This document shows positions 50,180-58,663 of a stretch of DNA of 64,000 nt, in pieces. Below the pieces are notes generated by a model that was not told the DNA's origin, ran no database searches, and saw nothing but the letters and a program-made list of their open reading frames with translations. This stretch comes from Oscillospiraceae bacterium (GTDB lineage Bacteria > Bacillota > Clostridia > Oscillospirales > JAAYOS01): NCBI GenBank assembly GCA_031264245.1, contig JAISEG010000005.1:124001-188000 (forward strand). The letters are read 5' to 3'. Position numbers and translations under genes: made by a program. Within the stretch, counting starts at the first letter, position 1, and the number at the start of each line of letters is the position of its first letter.

Positions 50180-51271
50180 TTATCTCAGCTTTTCGAATAT
50201 AAGCTGGACGCGGGAGAGCGGGATATCAAATATGTCGGCGTCGTCCTTCAATATATTCGCCGTTATCCCTTCGGCGTTGCTCGCAAGCTCCGAGTATATG
50301 CGGTCATAGTCAGCCTGGGTGAAGGTCCGGAACCTCGAGGTCTCCATAGAAAGTCCGACTCCGCCGACGTCGGCGCCCAAATGCTCGCCGTGACCGCCTC
50401 GAAACTCCCCTTCATCCCATTCGTGAAGCGCCTGATACACCGACTCGGATATCATTTTCAGCGCGGAGGTTATGACGGTGTCCGAGTCCCCGCTCTGGTC
50501 GGTGTCCACCCCGATGACCTTCGCGTCCGCGTCTATCGACGCCTGGATGACCGACTGCCCCATCGCGCCGCCGCAGGCAAAGATGACCTCAGTGCCCTGG
50601 TGGTACCACAGCGAAGCGCGTGCCTGATATTCCGGCGCGGGGTTAAAGCTTGTGCAGTACAGGTACCTCATTTCAATCGAGTCCTGATCCAGCTCCAACT
50701 CCCCGGCGGCATATTCCGCGCCCTGCATATACCCGTAACCGAAGCGCTGCACCGCGGGCACCGACATCCCGCCGAAGAATCCAAGCTTCCTGTATCCGTC
50801 ATATACCGCGGCGTAGCCCGCGAGAAAGCCCGCCTGCTCCTCCGCGTACAGCACTGAATAGGTGTTGCCCGCTATCTCCTCCACACGCGTTTCGTCGTAG
50901 GCGCCGTTATTCGGTATTCCGTCGAGCAGGATGAACTTGACCTGAGGATAGCGCTCCTGCGCTTCCAGGGTCACGGTTTCCAAAAGATATCCCGGCATGA
51001 CCATTATTTTCGCGCCGCTGTCTATCGCATCCTCAACACATTCGCGGTAATCCTCCGCCGTTGAATCGGCGGGGAAATATTCCTTGTAGCTGTAATTTGT
51101 TCCCTCCGCAAACCGCTTTACCCCGTCGAGCGCCGCGCCGAGAAAGTTGTTGTTGTCAAGGATTTTCACCTCGGTCAGGATTATCGCGATATCTATCGTC
51201 TCCTTTTTTTCGCAGCCTGTAAATGAAAACAAAATTATCAAGACGAGTAAGACCGGAAACAGCTTTTTCAT
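50180..51271 (-). CDS. BMP-family substrate-binding lipoprotein
   Basis: The 363-residue protein has a lipoprotein signal peptide (LFSFTGC, Cys20) and a BMP/PnrA fold that binds nucleosides such as purines: IDIAIILTEVKILDNNNFLG, AIDSGAKIMVMPGYLL, VKFILLDGIPNN, KLGFFGGMSVPAVQRFGYG. Such proteins normally feed an ABC transporter, but no transporter genes are adjacent. Instead the gene lies 24 bases after a hybrid histidine kinase on the same strand. This suggests it may present its ligand to the kinase. The ligand is unknown. Confidence 0.9.
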   Translation of the reverse strand: MKKLFPVLLVLIILFSFTGCEKKETIDIAIILTEVKILDNNNFLGAALDGVKRFAEGTNYSYKEYFPADSTAEDYRECVEDAIDSGAKIMVMPGYLLETVTLEAQERYPQVKFILLDGIPNNGAYDETRVEEIAGNTYSVLYAEEQAGFLAGYAAVYDGYRKLGFFGGMSVPAVQRFGYGYMQGAEYAAGELELDQDSIEMRYLYCTSFNPAPEYQARASLWYHQGTEVIFACGGAMGQSVIQASIDADAKVIGVDTDQSGDSDTVITSALKMISESVYQALHEWDEGEFRGGHGEHLGADVGGVGLSMETSRFRTFTQADYDRIYSELASNAEGITANILKDDADIFDIPLSRVQLIFEKLR

Positions 51272-51295
51272 GTTTATTTTTATCCTTTCATATGT

Positions 51296-53800
51296 CTATT
51301 TCTTAATGTGTTTTAGTATTGTGTTCATCATTTCGTTGTAATCTATCGGCTTTGTCACGTAGTCGTCCATCCCCGACTGCACCGACATGTCGATGTCCGA
51401 CTGAAACGCGTTTGCCGACATCGCTATTATGACGACGCTCCCGCTGTCCTTTCGCTTAAGTCCCCGTATCGCCCTCGTCGCGGCATAGCCGTCCATTTGC
51501 TTCATTTGTATATCCATGAGTATGATGTCGAAATAACCTTCCTCCGACGCCTCAAACGCCTCGACGGCCGTGACCCCGTCGTCCGCAGTCTCAAAGAGCG
51601 CTCCCGTACCCTCCATGAGCGAAATAACTATCTCACGGTTTACCTCAATATCGTCTACAAGCAGGATCCGCTTGCCCTTCAAGCCTGCGGCCGCGCTCCC
51701 GGCGCTCTTTTCCCGGGCTTCCTTTTCATTCTCATTCCCGCTGACGGTTTGAAGCCCGATAACAAATGAAAACTCGCTTCCCTTGCAGGGTTCGCTTACA
51801 ACATTTATTCCGCTGCCGCCCATAAGGCTGACAATTTTATTCGAAATCGGCAGACCCAGCCCGGTACCTCCGTACAGGCGCGCGATTTCGCTGCCCCCCT
51901 GCTCAAACACTTCGAATATCTTTGCAATATTCTCTTCGCTGATGCCAATGCCATGGTCCACCACCGAAAAACGAAGCTTTAACATCCCGTCCTTCTCAGC
52001 CTCCAGCTTTTCGACTCTGACGGTGATTTCACTGTTCGGCTTTGAAAATTTTATGGCATTGGATACAAGGTTGAACAGCACCTGCCGTATCCTCGCCTTA
52101 TCCCCCAGGACGTACACGCCGCCGTCGAAATTTTCAGCCAGGATATTCAGCTCTATACTTTTGTCCAGCGTCTGCTTTGAGAAGATGCTGCTCAGCTCGT
52201 TTACCAGCTTTATCAGGTCGAAGCTCTCGTAATACAGCTCAAAATTGCCGTAGTCCATCTTTGAAATGTCAAGGATATCGTTGATTATGGTGAGAAGGTG
52301 ATTTGCGGATACCTCAATAGTCGAAAGCTTACCCGCGACATTTTCCTCGGTGCAGCTCCTCTTGGCTATCTCGGTCATTCCGATGATGGCGTTCATCGGG
52401 GTGCGGATCTCATGGCTCATCCTCGATAAAAACTCGCTTTTCGCCCTGTTGGACGCCTCCGCGCGCTCCGACATTTCGACGTACGCCGACACGTCGGTGA
52501 ATACGGCGCAGATGCCTGTGATGCTTATGTCCCCCAATATCGTTGTGATGAATACGTCAAAGTTTTTGACTGTTCCGCCCGGACCGTTCAGCTTTAAGCT
52601 TATATGAAAGCTGCTGTCATTTTTAAAGTCCAGGGAAGCGTACAGCCTTGCCAGCGTCTCGAAATTTTGTTTCAAAACCTCACTTTCGGCCGTCCCGCTG
52701 TCAGTATCGCCGGCGGTATCGCTTCCAGCGGTTATAAGCTCCTTTTTCGCCTGACTGTTCGCGTAAAGAACGTTAAACGCCTCGTCGTAAAACACGATGG
52801 AATTCGGCACCAAATCGAGAACCTCGCAGATATTGTCAAGCATCATATTCGCGTTGCCCAGGAGGTTCCGATACGCGCCGCTATATGTCTCCTCATCCTC
52901 AAGCCGCTCTTCGAGGTTGCCCTTTAAAACCTCCGCGCTTACGTTATTCATGCCATAAACCAATTTCGCGATTATCTTCGCGACGTCTGAAAAAGCGTTG
53001 TAAATAAGCCCGAATTCGTCCCTTCGCTCAAGCAGCTTTTGGGAAAAGTCGATGTTCAGATCCCCCTTCGAAAAGCTTATTATGTCCTCTGTCAAGCGTT
53101 CGATAGGGTTCATCAGCGCGCGGCGGGTGTAAGCAAGGATGAACGCAAACAGCATAACAAACATAGCAAGCCCGAACCACACAAGCCTTACCTGTAGCTT
53201 GCTTATATCCTCAAACATCGGCGTCGCGTCAACGTCGGTGCCCAGAAAAGCGACGACCTCGTTTCTCGAGTTGCGTATCGGCGCGTACGCGTAGTACAGC
53301 TGTCCGTACCGGTCGTCGGAAAAATATTCGGCTCTTTGGAAGCCTTTTCCGCTGGCGAGCACCCGCTCCGCCGCTTTAAAGTTTTCCTTTGAATCAAACC
53401 TCCCGAAGGCATCGTCGCTGTATATCATTGTCTCTTCGTCAACTATCGCGTCAAATATATACGTGTACTGTCCCGGCTCGCCCGTATCCGCCATAACATA
53501 CAGGTATTTGACCCCAAAAATGTTCTTCAGCTCGTAAAGAGAGCGGATGATTTCGTAGTAATGCTCATCCTTTTCCAAGGTCCTGGCGTATTTTTCAATT
53601 GAGTCGCCGTCTACCTGCATTGTGATAAAACGGTTTATTTCCATGACCTTGCCGTTATATTCTTCTTTGTAAAGGCTTACGAAATACGCGCGGATATATG
53701 TAAACAAACCAATGAGCAGCAGTAAAACTATGGCAACCGCAAAAAACGCTATCTTTGTCGAAAATGACCTGTACTTTTTCGTCTTGGCTGCATACGGCAT
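51296..53800 (-). CDS. Membrane hybrid histidine kinase with HAMP and receiver
   Basis: The 834-residue protein has membrane helices at about 17-38 and 205-230 enclosing an extracytoplasmic sensor domain of about 170 residues (Cache-like: KYLYVMADTGEPGQYTYIFD, DRYGQLYYAYAPI, VVAFLGTDVD). Then a HAMP region, a second HAMP-like/PAS region (280-445), HisKA with His463 in SRMSHEIRTPMNAIIGM, HATPase with NLVSNAIKFSKPNS and GGTGLGLPISNKI, and a REC domain starting RILLVDDIEVNREI. AAGGAG lies seven bases before the ATG at 53800. The BMP lipoprotein follows as probable input. Confidence 0.94.
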   Translation of the reverse strand: MPYAAKTKKYRSFSTKIAFFAVAIVLLLLIGLFTYIRAYFVSLYKEEYNGKVMEINRFITMQVDGDSIEKYARTLEKDEHYYEIIRSLYELKNIFGVKYLYVMADTGEPGQYTYIFDAIVDEETMIYSDDAFGRFDSKENFKAAERVLASGKGFQRAEYFSDDRYGQLYYAYAPIRNSRNEVVAFLGTDVDATPMFEDISKLQVRLVWFGLAMFVMLFAFILAYTRRALMNPIERLTEDIISFSKGDLNIDFSQKLLERRDEFGLIYNAFSDVAKIIAKLVYGMNNVSAEVLKGNLEERLEDEETYSGAYRNLLGNANMMLDNICEVLDLVPNSIVFYDEAFNVLYANSQAKKELITAGSDTAGDTDSGTAESEVLKQNFETLARLYASLDFKNDSSFHISLKLNGPGGTVKNFDVFITTILGDISITGICAVFTDVSAYVEMSERAEASNRAKSEFLSRMSHEIRTPMNAIIGMTEIAKRSCTEENVAGKLSTIEVSANHLLTIINDILDISKMDYGNFELYYESFDLIKLVNELSSIFSKQTLDKSIELNILAENFDGGVYVLGDKARIRQVLFNLVSNAIKFSKPNSEITVRVEKLEAEKDGMLKLRFSVVDHGIGISEENIAKIFEVFEQGGSEIARLYGGTGLGLPISNKIVSLMGGSGINVVSEPCKGSEFSFVIGLQTVSGNENEKEAREKSAGSAAAGLKGKRILLVDDIEVNREIVISLMEGTGALFETADDGVTAVEAFEASEEGYFDIILMDIQMKQMDGYAATRAIRGLKRKDSGSVVIIAMSANAFQSDIDMSVQSGMDDYVTKPIDYNEMMNTILKHIKK

Positions 53801-53861
53801 ACGCACACTCCTTAATTTGTTATAGCCCTCCCCGCAATCCCCGCCGCAGAGCGGCGAAGTC

Positions 53862-55244
53862 TCAGCCGGAGATATCCTTTATGTCCTCAATCCGGTTTTC
53901 CGCGTGCTTTTTAAGCACAGGGGCAGCCGACCTGTCCGATATGACCTTAAAGAAATATTGCCTCGCGTCTTTATAGTCTCCCTTTTTTATATACAGCTCT
54001 CCCAGCATCACGCAAATCTGATGTCCCTGGGAATCGGTGACAATTTGCTTTGTATAGGTGTTCAAATACTCCTCAAGCGAATGCTCCGCCGCGACCCCGC
54101 TCATTTTTTCATCCCCGCAGTCACTGTACAGGCGGCTGAGCTTAAGCCACAGCTTTGCCGCCACGGCGCTGTTGCTGCGAAAGCAGATTGGGACGCAGAG
54201 CAGCGCCAGATAGTACCCCTTAAACACCGCGTCGGTGTCCCTGTCACGGTTGAATTTCAGCTTCAAGCCATTTCTGTACTCCTTCATCTTTGCCTCAAAC
54301 TGCGCTTTATTGGCGGAGCCTTCGGTAAAGGAATCGACAAGCGCGGTGTAATAGCAGGACGGGCAGGTGGTCACATCATAATACATCGGCTCAATGTCCT
54401 TATAGTGAACCCGCATATCACTGTCGGTTGATTCCGCCACAAGCTTTGAGGTCCTGACCGAAAGGGAGCGAAACGACTTCCCGCAGATAGGACAGGTGAA
54501 GGTCTTGTCGAAAAGCAGCGCCGTATTGCTGTTGTCGATAGGAAGGGTATAGCTGCCATGCCCCTCCGGGAATATGGATACCTCGGGGGTTTTTTCGTTC
54601 CGAAGCTCGGGCTTCTGCGCCGCCTCATAGGCTCGCGCCGGTCCGGCTTTGACTTTCTCCCCGCCGCTCACACCTGCCGCGTTTTTCGGCTCCGCCTTTT
54701 TCCCGGTTCCCGCGTTTTGTTTTGCGCCTGTCCGCGACACAGCGGCTCCCGCGGGCGCCGCTGTGCCCGAACCGCTTCTCCTCGAGGAGCCGCCGGGCTG
54801 TGTGTCCGTTCCGCCCGAATAAACCGCCTGCCTTTTCAGGTTCATTTCCCCCAGCTGATTTTCGAAAAAGCTCGCGTATGGAAAGGTCAGCGCCGGACTT
54901 GCTTTCTCCGCCCTGTAGCAGAGGGAGGAAATCAGCATAAACGTCGCGCCGGGCTGTTCGCCGAAAAAGCTCATTACACTCTGCTTGTTCAAAGCCAGGA
55001 GAAGGACGTCGGTTACCGCGTATGCCGTGTAGAGATACGGCGTATCCAAAAAAACGGCGGTTTCACCGATAAAATCCCCCTTGCCGAGATTGATGGGGAT
55101 TTGATCCTCGCCGTAGTAAACGGCCACATCTCCCAGCAGTATCAAATACATTTCTCCGCTGCCCCTGTCCCCCTCGCGGAAAATCAGTGAATCCTTATCC
55201 GCTTTTCTTACGTCTGTATGTCCGGCGCTGTTATTCAACCTCAA
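53862..55244 (-). CDS. Cyclic-nucleotide-binding and DUF2225 protein
   Basis: The 460-residue protein combines an N-terminal cNMP-binding fold (about 10-115: SLIFREGDRGSGEMYLILLG, GDFIGETAVFLDTPY) with a disordered Pro/Ala/Ser/Gly-rich linker (145-235) and a C-terminal DUF2225 region with two zinc-type pairs, FTCPICGKSF and TTCPSCYYTAL, then a TPR-like end. The phosphate-cassette Arg of typical cAMP-binding domains is not seen; TAVFLDTPYLY replaces it. The start is TTG (55244 or 55238). It is upstream of the HK and BMP genes, 61 bases away, probably in one operon. Confidence 0.83.
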   Translation of the reverse strand: MRLNNSAGHTDVRKADKDSLIFREGDRGSGEMYLILLGDVAVYYGEDQIPINLGKGDFIGETAVFLDTPYLYTAYAVTDVLLLALNKQSVMSFFGEQPGATFMLISSLCYRAEKASPALTFPYASFFENQLGEMNLKRQAVYSGGTDTQPGGSSRRSGSGTAAPAGAAVSRTGAKQNAGTGKKAEPKNAAGVSGGEKVKAGPARAYEAAQKPELRNEKTPEVSIFPEGHGSYTLPIDNSNTALLFDKTFTCPICGKSFRSLSVRTSKLVAESTDSDMRVHYKDIEPMYYDVTTCPSCYYTALVDSFTEGSANKAQFEAKMKEYRNGLKLKFNRDRDTDAVFKGYYLALLCVPICFRSNSAVAAKLWLKLSRLYSDCGDEKMSGVAAEHSLEEYLNTYTKQIVTDSQGHQICVMLGELYIKKGDYKDARQYFFKVISDRSAAPVLKKHAENRIEDIKDISG

Positions 55245-55354
55245 TCACCCTTTCTTCGGCCGCTGCCTGCAATACTAAACCGGTATAAAATATGCTTTTT
55301 TCTTTTATTTTCCTCAATAATGGGTATAATATTAAATAAATCCCACTTTTCCTA

Positions 55355-55555
55355 TTATAGGCAATTAACTTTAGAATGAGTTCAATTTCCGGCTTAAAGC
55401 CACAATAGACTTCCCCGCGAAAATAAAATTTTGCTTACACAAGTATTTTCAATACTTGTGTAAAGAAATTCACAAAGTGAATTTCGCAGGGAAGTCTAAT
55501 ATATATGCGTAAAGCCGGAAATGGACTTTACTCAGTCTTAAGTTAATTGACTATA
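55355..55555. repeat. MITE-like inverted repeat, copy 5, disrupted
   Basis: Left end TTATAGGCAATTAACTTTAG and right end CTTAAGTTAATTGACTATA match the full-length copies, as do the inner GGCTTAAAGCC and CGTAAAGCC parts. Between them a second fold-back of about 97 bp (55404-55500) has been inserted, so the copy is 201 bp long. Confidence 0.85.
55404..55500. repeat. Fold-back repeat family 2, copy B, nested
   Basis: AATAGACTTCCCCGCGAAA pairs with TTTCGCAGGGAAGTCTAAT (17 of 19), inside the MITE-like copy 5. Its centre holds another perfect 13-bp hairpin (TTACACAAGTATT). Its termini match the fold-back at 48062-48116. Confidence 0.65.
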
Positions 55556-55632
55556 AATCCAACAAGACGGCTAAGCAATATTTTACCCCAATGACCAAAA
55601 TTACACAAATATTTATTTTATATAAAAAATCT

Positions 55633-55662
55633 CTTACATATTATCATAAAAAAGAGTATAAT
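55633..55662 (+). promoter_or_regulatory. Promoter of carD
   Basis: CTTACA (55633-55638) and TATAAT (55657-55662) are spaced by 18 bases, 34 bases before the carD start. Confidence 0.55.
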
Positions 55663-55695
55663 GGTATTATTATATAAAAGGGAAGTATTTAAATT

Positions 55696-56202
55696 ATGAA
55701 GTTCCAGAAGAATGATTATGTTATGTACGGAAATGTGGGCGTATGTAAAGTTCAGGAGATATGCACCCCCGGAAACGGAATAGATAATCTCTGCTATGTC
55801 CTGCATCCTGTCTTTTCGCAGAACAGCACGATTTACGCGCCTGTCGAAAATGCCAAGGTCTCTATCAGACGGGTCATTTCCAAAGATGAGGCGACCGAGC
55901 TTATTGACAAGATAAAGGAGGTTAAGCCCTTCGACATCACAAACCGCAGGGAAAAGGAGCTGGAGTATAAAAAAGCTCTCAAATCGGGCGAGCATGTCGA
56001 GTGGGCACGTCTTGTTAAAACACTATACAACAAGAAGAAGGAAAACGCAAGCTACCGCCAAACTTTCAGTGAAACTGACAGGACCCTCCTCTGCTCGGCG
56101 GAGAAGCTTCTCAACGGGGAGCTGTCGATAGCGCTGCAGATGCCGTTTGAAATGGTGGGCGACTACATCGCCTCAAAGCTCAGGCTGGTAAACGAATCAT
56201 AG
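55696..56202 (+). CDS. CarD-family transcriptional regulator
   Basis: CarD/CdnL proteins bind RNA polymerase beta and stabilise open promoter complexes. The 168-residue protein has the N-terminal RNAP-interacting Tudor-like domain (QKNDYVMYGNVGVCKVQEI, residues 3-60) and a C-terminal helical DNA-contact domain with KKKENASYRQTFSETDRTLL near residue 115. AAGGGA lies rather far upstream of the ATG. It is a single-gene unit with its own promoter and terminator. Clostridia usually carry several copies. Confidence 0.93.
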   Translation: MKFQKNDYVMYGNVGVCKVQEICTPGNGIDNLCYVLHPVFSQNSTIYAPVENAKVSIRRVISKDEATELIDKIKEVKPFDITNRREKELEYKKALKSGEHVEWARLVKTLYNKKKENASYRQTFSETDRTLLCSAEKLLNGELSIALQMPFEMVGDYIASKLRLVNES

Positions 56203-56221
56203 TCCGGTCACCATAAAACAT

Positions 56222-56246
56222 AAACGGGCTGTCCACCAGCCCGTTT
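56222..56246 (+). terminator. Terminator of carD
   Basis: AAACGGGCTG, five bases, CAGCCCGTTT, then TCTTCTT; 20 bases after the stop. Confidence 0.8.
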
Positions 56247-56251
56247 CTTCT

Positions 56252-56279
56252 TAAGGCAAACGGCGCGCCGTTTGCCTTA
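56252..56279. terminator. Perfect 28-bp palindrome before the GGDEF gene end
   Basis: TAAGGCAAACGGCG and its complement join without a loop, with GGCGCGCC at the centre, followed by GGTATTTTTTTG. In RNA a small loop would form. It is likely a terminator for transcripts from the left; a minus-strand terminator for the GGDEF gene is also possible. Confidence 0.65.
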
Positions 56280-56325
56280 GGTATTTTTTTGTCCGGTTTT
56301 TTCAGGGTGTGCTGACGCTATCCGG

Positions 56326-58101
56326 TCACTCTCTTTTTTCGCCTTTTCTCCGCCTGTATGCGATTCCCCGCTTTTCAAGCTTGTTGTCATACATTTTACT
56401 GTCCGCCTTTGTGATCAGCGCATCCATGGATTCATTGCTCTGACCCGGCGTAAACCGTACTATTCCGTAGCTGAAGGAAAGCTTGTAGCTTCTTTCCCCA
56501 TGGGCGTTTATTTTATCCGCCTCGCTTTGAACCCTTTTTATTTTTTCCTCCGCGCTGTTCTCATCACAGTCAAACCACGCGAGAAATTCATCCCCGCCCC
56601 ACCGGCACAGTATCTCGTGCTTTTTCATGTGCTCCTTCAACAGACCGACCGTCTCTATCAGCATCTCGTCTCCGGCGCTGTGCCCAATGGAGTCGTTTGT
56701 CCTTTTCAGCCCGTCAATGTCGATAAAGCAGAGGCTTCCCGCGCGGTCCCCGGACTCAAGCTTTTCCTCCAACAGCCTGCTGCCCCATTCCCTGTTGTAT
56801 ATTCCGGTCATCGTGTCGATAGACGCGAGATAGCTCAGCTGTCTTTCGTATTCCATCCTCTCGGATATATCGGTCGACGTCTCAAAGTAGACGTGGCCGC
56901 CGTCCACCCATCTGATCACGCTGCCCTTGGCGAGAAAGGTTTTCCCCTTTATAAGGTTTGTGTTTTCCCTTGTAAATACCTCGGATTTGTCCTCGCCCGG
57001 GCTAATTTCTATTCTGCGAATCGGACACTCAGGGCAGGGCGAGTCTGCTTTCACCGCAAAAACCTCATAGCACCTTCGACCCAGCAGCTCCTCCTCCGGC
57101 TTGCCCAGCAGCTCGCAAAGGGAACGGCTCACATATTTGAGCGAATAGTCCTTAATCGAATTAGCGTAGATGATATCGGTTGAATTGTCCAGTATGAGAT
57201 TCAAAACATTGTGCGTATGCAAAGCGTCCCGCTCGGCGTTTCTGCGCTTTACAAGCACCGCGACAAGCGCGGAGATGTTTTTCAGGAACTGGATCTCCTC
57301 ATTCGACCATACCCTGGTCTTGACGCAGTCGTCGAAGCCGACATATCCAAGCGGAATATCGTTGTCGTAAAACGGTATTATGGCAAGGGAGCGTATCCCC
57401 TGCTCCTCAAGTATTTCCCTCCCCCCTTCCGCCAGCGCAGAGACGTCCTCGACTATATACATCCCCGACTCAATGATCATATCATACGGATACTCGTCTC
57501 TGCTCAGGTTTTGCAGATCATCTATCGCAGGCTCAACGCCCTCGTCGCACCATTCATAGGTATTGCGGGTCGTCTTTTTATCCACCTCTTCAAATATGTA
57601 CACACGGTTGGCGCTTGAGTATTTTCCGGCAAGCGCCAGAATTGTCTGTATGGAAGCCTCAACGTCCTTTGCAAGCAGCGTCGCGTTTATAATAGAGCTG
57701 ATGACGTTCTGATACTCGGAGCTCACGTCGTCGTCTTTTATCTCATTTAAAAACATGACTGCGTAGTCCTTGTTCCCGTCTACAGATATTGTGGAGGCTG
57801 AAATTGAAACGGTTATTATCCTGTGGTCGAACGTAAGCAGTGCGCTCAGGTAGTCGTTTATCATTCCCAGGCTGCCCAGCGTCTGTTCAAAAGCGGAATA
57901 CTCCTCCCCCACCTTAAACCGCATTATCTCGCCCAGCGCACCGAAGGAACCGCTCTCTGAACGGTAATTGCTTGAATTTGTGGGCAAAAATAATAGCCGC
58001 GATTGAATGTTCATGTATACGACAGGTAAATCTGCGGTATTAGCGCACACAATCACAGGTAAGTATAATTTTGAGAATAATTCCTGAATATCAAATTTCA
58101 T
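56326..58101 (-). CDS. GAF-PAS-GGDEF diguanylate cyclase
   Basis: The 591-residue soluble protein has an N-terminal PAS-like region (1-125), a GAF domain (about 130-290, with IIESGMYIVEDVSALAEGG and GYVGFDDCVK), a PAS domain (about 300-425, with cysteines PCPECPIRR) and a C-terminal GGDEF domain with the active-site RWGGDEFLAWF near residue 500. It should make c-di-GMP. No RxxD inhibitory site directly before GGDEF is clear. The CPECP pair in the PAS domain could bind metal or act in redox sensing. Confidence 0.92.
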   Translation of the reverse strand: MKFDIQELFSKLYLPVIVCANTADLPVVYMNIQSRLLFLPTNSSNYRSESGSFGALGEIMRFKVGEEYSAFEQTLGSLGMINDYLSALLTFDHRIITVSISASTISVDGNKDYAVMFLNEIKDDDVSSEYQNVISSIINATLLAKDVEASIQTILALAGKYSSANRVYIFEEVDKKTTRNTYEWCDEGVEPAIDDLQNLSRDEYPYDMIIESGMYIVEDVSALAEGGREILEEQGIRSLAIIPFYDNDIPLGYVGFDDCVKTRVWSNEEIQFLKNISALVAVLVKRRNAERDALHTHNVLNLILDNSTDIIYANSIKDYSLKYVSRSLCELLGKPEEELLGRRCYEVFAVKADSPCPECPIRRIEISPGEDKSEVFTRENTNLIKGKTFLAKGSVIRWVDGGHVYFETSTDISERMEYERQLSYLASIDTMTGIYNREWGSRLLEEKLESGDRAGSLCFIDIDGLKRTNDSIGHSAGDEMLIETVGLLKEHMKKHEILCRWGGDEFLAWFDCDENSAEEKIKRVQSEADKINAHGERSYKLSFSYGIVRFTPGQSNESMDALITKADSKMYDNKLEKRGIAYRRRKGEKRE

Positions 58102-58663
58102 ATACTAAATCCCCTTAAGGCAAAGTTTAGACCGTAAATTTAATTATACACATATTTCCATTAGTTTTCAATCATAACTGAAGAAATTTATATAGACTTT
58201 TTTCGCTACATTACGTGACTTTATTCTTTCTCCCGGAATATACAAGTGAGACAATATTCAAAACAAAAGCATGGCAGAAAACCTTTCCTCAAAAAAGAAG
58301 CCTTCTGCCATTTCCCGGTTTATTGTGGATTGCTGCTTATTGATTATTTCTCAATCGATCACAACAGTCGCGATAGTCTGCGGGGCAGCTCGAGATGGCG
58401 CCCTTTCTCCGCCTCCGGCGTGACCGCAATGTCCCGGCTCCGCTCAATTGCTTCTCTGTTTAATGAAATCGATTTATTCTCAGCTTCGCCCTGTTAACAT
58501 TGCAATTCTGCATATTTTATGGTATATTTATCCTGTTCCCTATCATGGTGGTCTTTATCTTTTGTGGCGGCGGATTGTACCGGTTCGTGTCAGGATATCC
58601 GCGGCAGCAGTGGTTTGACGGTTGTGATCCGGGGGCAGAACTCATGAAAGGCAAGGTGTTTCA
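58102..58663. other. Gene-free region with possible gene remnant
   Basis: No plausible complete gene is visible. On the minus strand a 44-codon open stretch ending at the TGA at 58369-58371 reads ERSRDIAVTPEAEKGRHLEL and looks like a protein fragment, but I recognise no family. The left part is AT-rich and should hold the promoter of the GGDEF gene. Confidence 0.35.
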
